Below, in pieces: positions 36,867-40,439 of a DNA stretch of 40,439 bases. The first letter of the stretch is position 1. Each line of letters opens with the position of its first letter. The stretch spans positions 1 to 40,439 of the forward strand of contig JAQVAY010000004.1 in NCBI GenBank assembly GCA_028690575.1, written 5' to 3'. Source of the stretch: Bacilli bacterium (GTDB taxonomy: Bacteria > Bacillota_I > Bacilli_A > RFN20 > CAG-826). The position numbers and the translations under genes are program-made. The notes under the pieces are model-generated. The model had not been told where the DNA came from. It saw only the letters and a list, made by a program, of their open reading frames with translations, and ran no database searches.

Positions 36867-37909
36867 CGTTTTACCAAGCGATACAAACTGAAAAAATAAG
36901 CACCAAGAAAAGCAATTGCGCCTGCGAATAATACACTTGTTACTATTACGAGCATTTGATAAAAGGCCGTTGTTTGGAAAGCGAAAGTACACATCAAACT
37001 AATAATGCCTAAAACAAATAAAACAATCATTGTCGGAAGAGAGATTTTTTCAAGGCGATAAAGATATGAAAAATTAGGAAAAACCTGGTCCTTAATTACT
37101 TTATTTTTTCTTTCTGCTCTTTCATGAAGCAAAGCTTTGGGATGATATCGAGAAATTTTTACAGCGTTAATTTTATCGCTTCTACCAAGGAGAAGGTCTC
37201 CCGATTCAGAAGTCCCTACATAACCGTATGTATATCCATCTGCCGTTATCCATTTCTTATTCATTTCTTCGCTTTGAGAACTGATGGATTGCTCTAAAGA
37301 GGCAATCGCCAGTTTAATCTCTGGATGGTCATGACGAGTTTGGATGAAATGGTATTCCTTTAAAATAAGGGTTTTAAGTTTTTGAATGCTATTCAAGTTT
37401 TTAAAATACAATTTTATGCAGTCGATATCATAAAAATAATGATGGGTGATAAGTTTTTTTCGAAAGAGAACAAAGTATTCATCAAGCGCATAGCAAACGC
37501 GATGCAAAAAAGCGATATATAGCTTTTCATTCGATACTTTTCGGAAGATATCTTTCTCTTCATTAAGCAGCAAACCAACATTTTGAAAATGGGTTTTCCT
37601 TAAAGTTGACATATAAATAAGAGCGAGCAATCTTCCAAACAATGCATGAGTATTATTCGGGTCTAATTCTAATATCCGCGCATACATTAAATATGATTTA
37701 TAGTAACCGATCGCTGAAAAAAGGTTTCTATCGGCTTGGTTAATTTGTTTGGCGATAAATAACTCAAAAGCTTTGATGGGAATCGAAGGAATATATTGCG
37801 TCATACAGCGTGGACAAAAACACGCTTCCGCGTCAGAATTTACTTCAAAGATTCGTTCTTTCTCATCACTCACATGACAATGAGTGCAATACGCTTTCTT
37901 GAGAGCCAT
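36848..37909 (-). CDS. Zinc-ribbon, helical-repeat membrane protein of unknown function
   Basis: This 353-residue protein is not recognised as a named family. The N-terminus has a cysteine pair CTHC (8-11) and a second cluster CFCPRC (30-35), probably a zinc ribbon. A helical region follows that includes a TPR-like stretch (SYLMYARILELDPNNTHALFGRLLAL). Two transmembrane helices lie near the C-terminus (about 296-318 and 325-347) with a basic tail. The topology suggests a large cytoplasmic part anchored by a C-terminal hairpin. There is no ribosome site; a perfect extended -10 (TGTTATAAT) ends 5 nt before the ATG. The gene ends in TGA. Confidence 0.78.
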   Translation of the reverse strand: MALKKAYCTHCHVSDEKERIFEVNSDAEACFCPRCMTQYIPSIPIKAFELFIAKQINQADRNLFSAIGYYKSYLMYARILELDPNNTHALFGRLLALIYMSTLRKTHFQNVGLLLNEEKDIFRKVSNEKLYIAFLHRVCYALDEYFVLFRKKLITHHYFYDIDCIKLYFKNLNSIQKLKTLILKEYHFIQTRHDHPEIKLAIASLEQSISSQSEEMNKKWITADGYTYGYVGTSESGDLLLGRSDKINAVKISRYHPKALLHERAERKNKVIKDQVFPNFSYLYRLEKISLPTMIVLFVLGIISLMCTFAFQTTAFYQMLVIVTSVLFAGAIAFLGAYFFSLYRLVKRHRLIS

Positions 37910-37914
37910 GCCTG

Positions 37915-37923
37915 ATTATAACA
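37915..37923 (-). promoter_or_regulatory. Extended -10 promoter, predicted leaderless
   Basis: The minus strand reads TGT-TATAAT, a perfect TGnTATAAT, with CAGGC before the ATG. The extended element makes a strong -35 unnecessary. It is divergent from the methyltransferase-like gene in a 61-bp spacer. Confidence 0.65.
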
Positions 37924-37961
37924 CTTTTAAAAGACAATTCCTACTTTCTTGGAGGAATTAC

Positions 37962-37970
37962 TGCTAAAAT
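37962..37970 (+). promoter_or_regulatory. Extended -10 promoter at Rossmann-protein start
   Basis: TGC-TAAAAT fits an extended -10 but touches the annotated ATG. A GTG two codons later lies exactly 6 nt after it, so either that GTG is the real leaderless start or another promoter is used. GGAGG is 15 nt before the ATG, too far for normal use. Confidence 0.4.
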
Positions 37971-39038
37971 ATGGACGTGAAATTTACAATTAAACAATCA
38001 GATCTTAATAAAATTAAACATCTCTTCGAAATCAAAGATATCAATATTTCTATTGCCGAGATGCTCCAGTATTTTTTTAAGATTTCGGATAGCAATGAAA
38101 AAGCTACTTCCGAAGAAGATTTTCTTATCAAAATGTTGGCTAAATGCGATGTTTTTTTAACGAATGAAGAAGACAACGACATTGTTCAAAAGCAGATTAA
38201 GCCTTGCCTTAAATGTTTAGATAAAAAAATCATAACAAATGATCCATATATTCAATCGTTAAAAATCCCGGAAACTACATTCGGAAATTACACTTTCAAA
38301 AAGGAATCTTATAAGCCTTACCAAGCCTTCCCATATGATGAAATTAGTGTTGTTGAAGAAGATTATCGTGAAATCCAAAAAGTTGGCTACTTTGCTTCAT
38401 CGGTTGAGTATTTAGCTTTTGCTCAAAAGGGCGAGGTTTGGATGTCAATTATTCCAAATGAAATTAACACTCATATAGGCCCCATTAGCCACGCTCATGG
38501 GAATGTTGTAACTTTTGGTTTAGGCATGGGTTATTTTGTTTTTCATGCGATTGAAAAAGATGATGTCAAATCGCTAACCGTCATTGAAAAAGATAGGAAA
38601 ATAATTAATTTCTTTAATCAATATATCCTTCCTCAACTATCAAAAAGAGAAAAAATTAATATCATATGCGCGGATGCATATTCCTACATCAAAGAGAATC
38701 ATGATTTTGATTACGCCTATGTAGATTTATGGCATAATCCAAATGATGGATTGCCATTCTACATCGCTTTTAAAAAAGCCGAACATAATTTCCCAAATTG
38801 CTGTTTTGATTATTGGCTTGAAACATCAATTCTATCGCTTTATCGAAGGTGCTTATTGACAGTGATTGAAGAGCAGTTAAACGACACTCCTGAAACCGCC
38901 TATTTGAAGTCAAAAACTAGCGAAGATCAAATTATCAACGACTTATATTTCAAAACAAAAAATCTTGTCATTTCTTCTTATCGGCAGGTTCATGATTTGT
39001 TAAAAGAAAAGTCCTTAAAAGATTTGATTTCTAAATAA
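37971..39038 (+). CDS. Spermidine-synthase-like SAM-binding Rossmann protein
   Basis: This is a 355-residue protein. Residues about 170-260 form a class I methyltransferase/spermidine-synthase-like core: VVTFGLGMGYFVFHAI (Gly-rich loop, about 177), SLTVIEKDRKIINFF (acidic ribose contact, about 203), INIICADAYSYI (about 230) and DYAYVDLWHNPND (about 247). The first 160 residues are not recognised, nor is the helical tail. It may transfer a methyl or aminopropyl group, or have lost catalysis; the substrate is unknown. The start is uncertain between ATG 37971 and GTG 37977. It ends before a short hairpin shared with the convergent amidohydrolase. Confidence 0.78.
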   Translation: MDVKFTIKQSDLNKIKHLFEIKDINISIAEMLQYFFKISDSNEKATSEEDFLIKMLAKCDVFLTNEEDNDIVQKQIKPCLKCLDKKIITNDPYIQSLKIPETTFGNYTFKKESYKPYQAFPYDEISVVEEDYREIQKVGYFASSVEYLAFAQKGEVWMSIIPNEINTHIGPISHAHGNVVTFGLGMGYFVFHAIEKDDVKSLTVIEKDRKIINFFNQYILPQLSKREKINIICADAYSYIKENHDFDYAYVDLWHNPNDGLPFYIAFKKAEHNFPNCCFDYWLETSILSLYRRCLLTVIEEQLNDTPETAYLKSKTSEDQIINDLYFKTKNLVISSYRQVHDLLKEKSLKDLISK

Positions 39039-39052
39039 TACCTATAAAAATA

Positions 39053-39075
39053 GCCCGTTTTTGCGGGCAATTTTA
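39053..39075. terminator. Short hairpin between convergent genes
   Basis: GCCCG-TTTTTG-CGGGC is a 5-bp GC-rich stem (plus one wobble pair). It is followed by AATTTTATT on the plus strand and TATTTTTA on the minus strand, so it could serve both converging genes. Confidence 0.65.
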
Positions 39076-39095
39076 TTAAATGTTGATATTTTTAA

Positions 39096-40379
39096 TTATT
39101 GAGCAGTAGTTTCTTTTTCAATGCGATCAGTAATCTCTTGAACTTTTTTATAAATGTCTTTGATTGATTCATCGACTAAGAATTTTCCTTCAAGGTAAAG
39201 CATTCTTCCGTCAATCATTGTCATCTTAACATTGTCCTTAGAACCGCTATAAACAATGTTATTAACAATATCGTTTAGTGGTTGCATATTGGGTTTAAAT
39301 AAATCTATTTCAATAATGTCTGCTTTCTTGCCAATATCAAGTATATCGCAATCGCTTAATCCCATGGCTTTAGCTCCATTTACAGTCGCCATTTTTAAGA
39401 CCTCGTAAGCCGGTAAAGAACGAGGATCCTGAGTGCTTAATTTGCTTAGGCTAAAAGCGAGTGTCATCTCTTTAAACATATCCAAACAATTGTTGCTAGC
39501 TGGGCCATCAGTTCCGATTCCGATGTTGATTCCAGCTTGGCGGTATTTTTCTAAAGGAATAATACCACTAGAGAGTTTGGAATTGCTCCCTGGACAGGTA
39601 ATAATATTAAGATTATGCTTTTGGAAAATTTTAATATCATCATCACTGAAATATATGCAGTGATATCCACCTCCGCCATAATCGAAAAATCCTTCTTTTT
39701 CAAAAAAGGAAACCGGAGACATTCCTCTTCGAATGTAGCAATCTTCCACCTCTCCTTTTGTCTCACTGATGTGAACATAAAAAGGCGCCTTCGCGATGTG
39801 AATTGCTTTATTTAATGCTTCAATTTCATCAACTTGGGCAGTATATTCAGCGTGCATTCCAAAACAGTACCTAACAAGGCTGTCTTTATCCGAGTGATAA
39901 TGATGAAAGAGATTAACAAGATCCTCAGCGTTTGTTTCGTGATTGAAGGTTCCAAGAAGTAAAATTCTCATGCCAATGTCTTTTGCGGCTTGGCCGGACA
40001 TCAATGGATAATAATACTGATCAAAACATGCAGTGATACCACTAGTTAAATATTCAAGATAAGCAATCTTAGAAAGATGATAGACATCGCTCGGGGTCAA
40101 TAATTTTTCCCTTGGAAAAACGACATTGAAAAGCCAATCGTGAAGAGAATGACCATCAGTCTTGCTTCTTAAGAAGGTCATTGCGCTATGGCTATGAGCG
40201 TTCTTAAAGCCTGGCATTAATACATTTCCCTGACAGTCATGAATAAGGTCAAAGGGGCCATATTTATCACTATTGGAGCCAATATAAACAATTGTCCTAT
40301 TTTCCACCACTATATCACCGTTAATAAGAGGTTCATCATTCATCTTTAAAATGCGAGCGTTTTTTAATAAAGTTTTCAT
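39096..40379 (-). CDS. MtaD/SAH-deaminase-type amidohydrolase
   Basis: This is a metal-dependent deaminase of the TrzA/AtzA-MtaD group, 427 residues. The zinc ligands are visible: MPGFKNAHSHS (His62, His64), the substrate and metal block PFYVHISETKGE (about 200), GGYHCIYF (about 239) and IGIGTDGPASNN with the catalytic Asp (about 288). Relatives deaminate S-adenosylhomocysteine, 5'-methylthioadenosine or other aminopurines; the exact substrate cannot be read here. It is convergent with a SAM-type Rossmann protein, which may or may not be a functional link. There is no ribosome site; TATGAT lies 6 nt before the ATG. The rest of the upstream region lies at the window edge. Confidence 0.88.
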   Translation of the reverse strand: MKTLLKNARILKMNDEPLINGDIVVENRTIVYIGSNSDKYGPFDLIHDCQGNVLMPGFKNAHSHSAMTFLRSKTDGHSLHDWLFNVVFPREKLLTPSDVYHLSKIAYLEYLTSGITACFDQYYYPLMSGQAAKDIGMRILLLGTFNHETNAEDLVNLFHHYHSDKDSLVRYCFGMHAEYTAQVDEIEALNKAIHIAKAPFYVHISETKGEVEDCYIRRGMSPVSFFEKEGFFDYGGGGYHCIYFSDDDIKIFQKHNLNIITCPGSNSKLSSGIIPLEKYRQAGINIGIGTDGPASNNCLDMFKEMTLAFSLSKLSTQDPRSLPAYEVLKMATVNGAKAMGLSDCDILDIGKKADIIEIDLFKPNMQPLNDIVNNIVYSGSKDNVKMTMIDGRMLYLEGKFLVDESIKDIYKKVQEITDRIEKETTAQ

Positions 40380-40385
40380 GCCGCT

Positions 40386-40391
40386 ATCATA
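40386..40391 (-). promoter_or_regulatory. Candidate -10 of amidohydrolase, leaderless spacing
   Basis: The minus strand has TATGAT followed by AGCGGC and the ATG. The -35 at 17 nt is poor. TTGACT lies further up at a 23-nt spacing. Confidence 0.3.
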
Positions 40392-40439
40392 TCATGAAGA
40401 GATATTTTATAGGTAGTCAAAGGTTGGCAGAAATAAAAT

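Overview
The window looks like chromosomal core sequence from an AT-rich, low-GC Gram-positive bacterium, probably an anaerobic, fermentative member of Bacilli close to the Erysipelotrichia/RF39/Mollicutes side of the group. The support is AT-rich codon use, AdhE, AddAB recombination genes, DegV, a complete F-type ATP synthase operon, strong AGGAGG ribosome sites, and lipoproteins as the only clear exported products. TGA is a genuine stop codon (ends of rdgB and of the zinc-ribbon gene), so the Mycoplasma code is not used. I see no phage, insertion sequence or CRISPR array. The taxonomic placement is inference.

Layout. 1-3.7 kb (minus): adhE then gpsA, coupled. 3.8-4.6 kb (plus): a thioredoxin-like lipoprotein that converges on the next operon. 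4.6-12.5 kb (minus): a PPi-type phosphofructokinase followed by atpI-B-E-F-H-A-G-D-C behind one good promoter. 12.7-14.4 kb (plus): a nucleoside kinase with a TGS-type N-terminus. 14.4-20.9 kb (minus): addB, addA and a DUF5677-like gene, all overlapping. 21.0-22.1 kb (minus): an acidic lipoprotein. 22.3-33.0 kb (minus): an operon headed by a giant membrane-anchored protein of about 2,250 residues, then a short YigZ/IMPACT protein, Mrp/NBP35 ATPase, an M24 peptidase and glycerol kinase. 33.1-36.9 kb (plus): CPBP protease-like protein, TraX-like protein, thioredoxin, tRNA-Gly(TCC), DegV and RdgB. 36.8-40.4 kb: a zinc-ribbon membrane protein (minus), a spermidine-synthase-like Rossmann protein (plus) and an MtaD-type amidohydrolase (minus).

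How it fits together. AdhE disposes of reducing equivalents, GlpK and GpsA make or interconvert glycerol-3-phosphate, and a PPi-dependent glycolytic step sits in one transcription unit with the ATP synthase. The ATP synthase c subunit carries two membrane carboxylates (E20 and E53) plus the ETTxxY motif. This is the arrangement known from the Fusobacterium Na+-driven rotor, so a sodium-coupled enzyme is predicted.

The least explained element is the giant protein: four N-terminal membrane helices resembling CvpA, then about 2,000 residues predicted outside the cell, with at least four degenerate repeats of about 230-260 residues in the second half. A second theme is transcription. Several genes lack a ribosome site but have a -10 element 5-6 nt before the start codon, which predicts leaderless mRNAs alongside normal Shine-Dalgarno genes. 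No stretch over 300 bases lacks a gene; the longest gap (35100-35395) holds the tRNA, its promoter and terminator, and a degV promoter.
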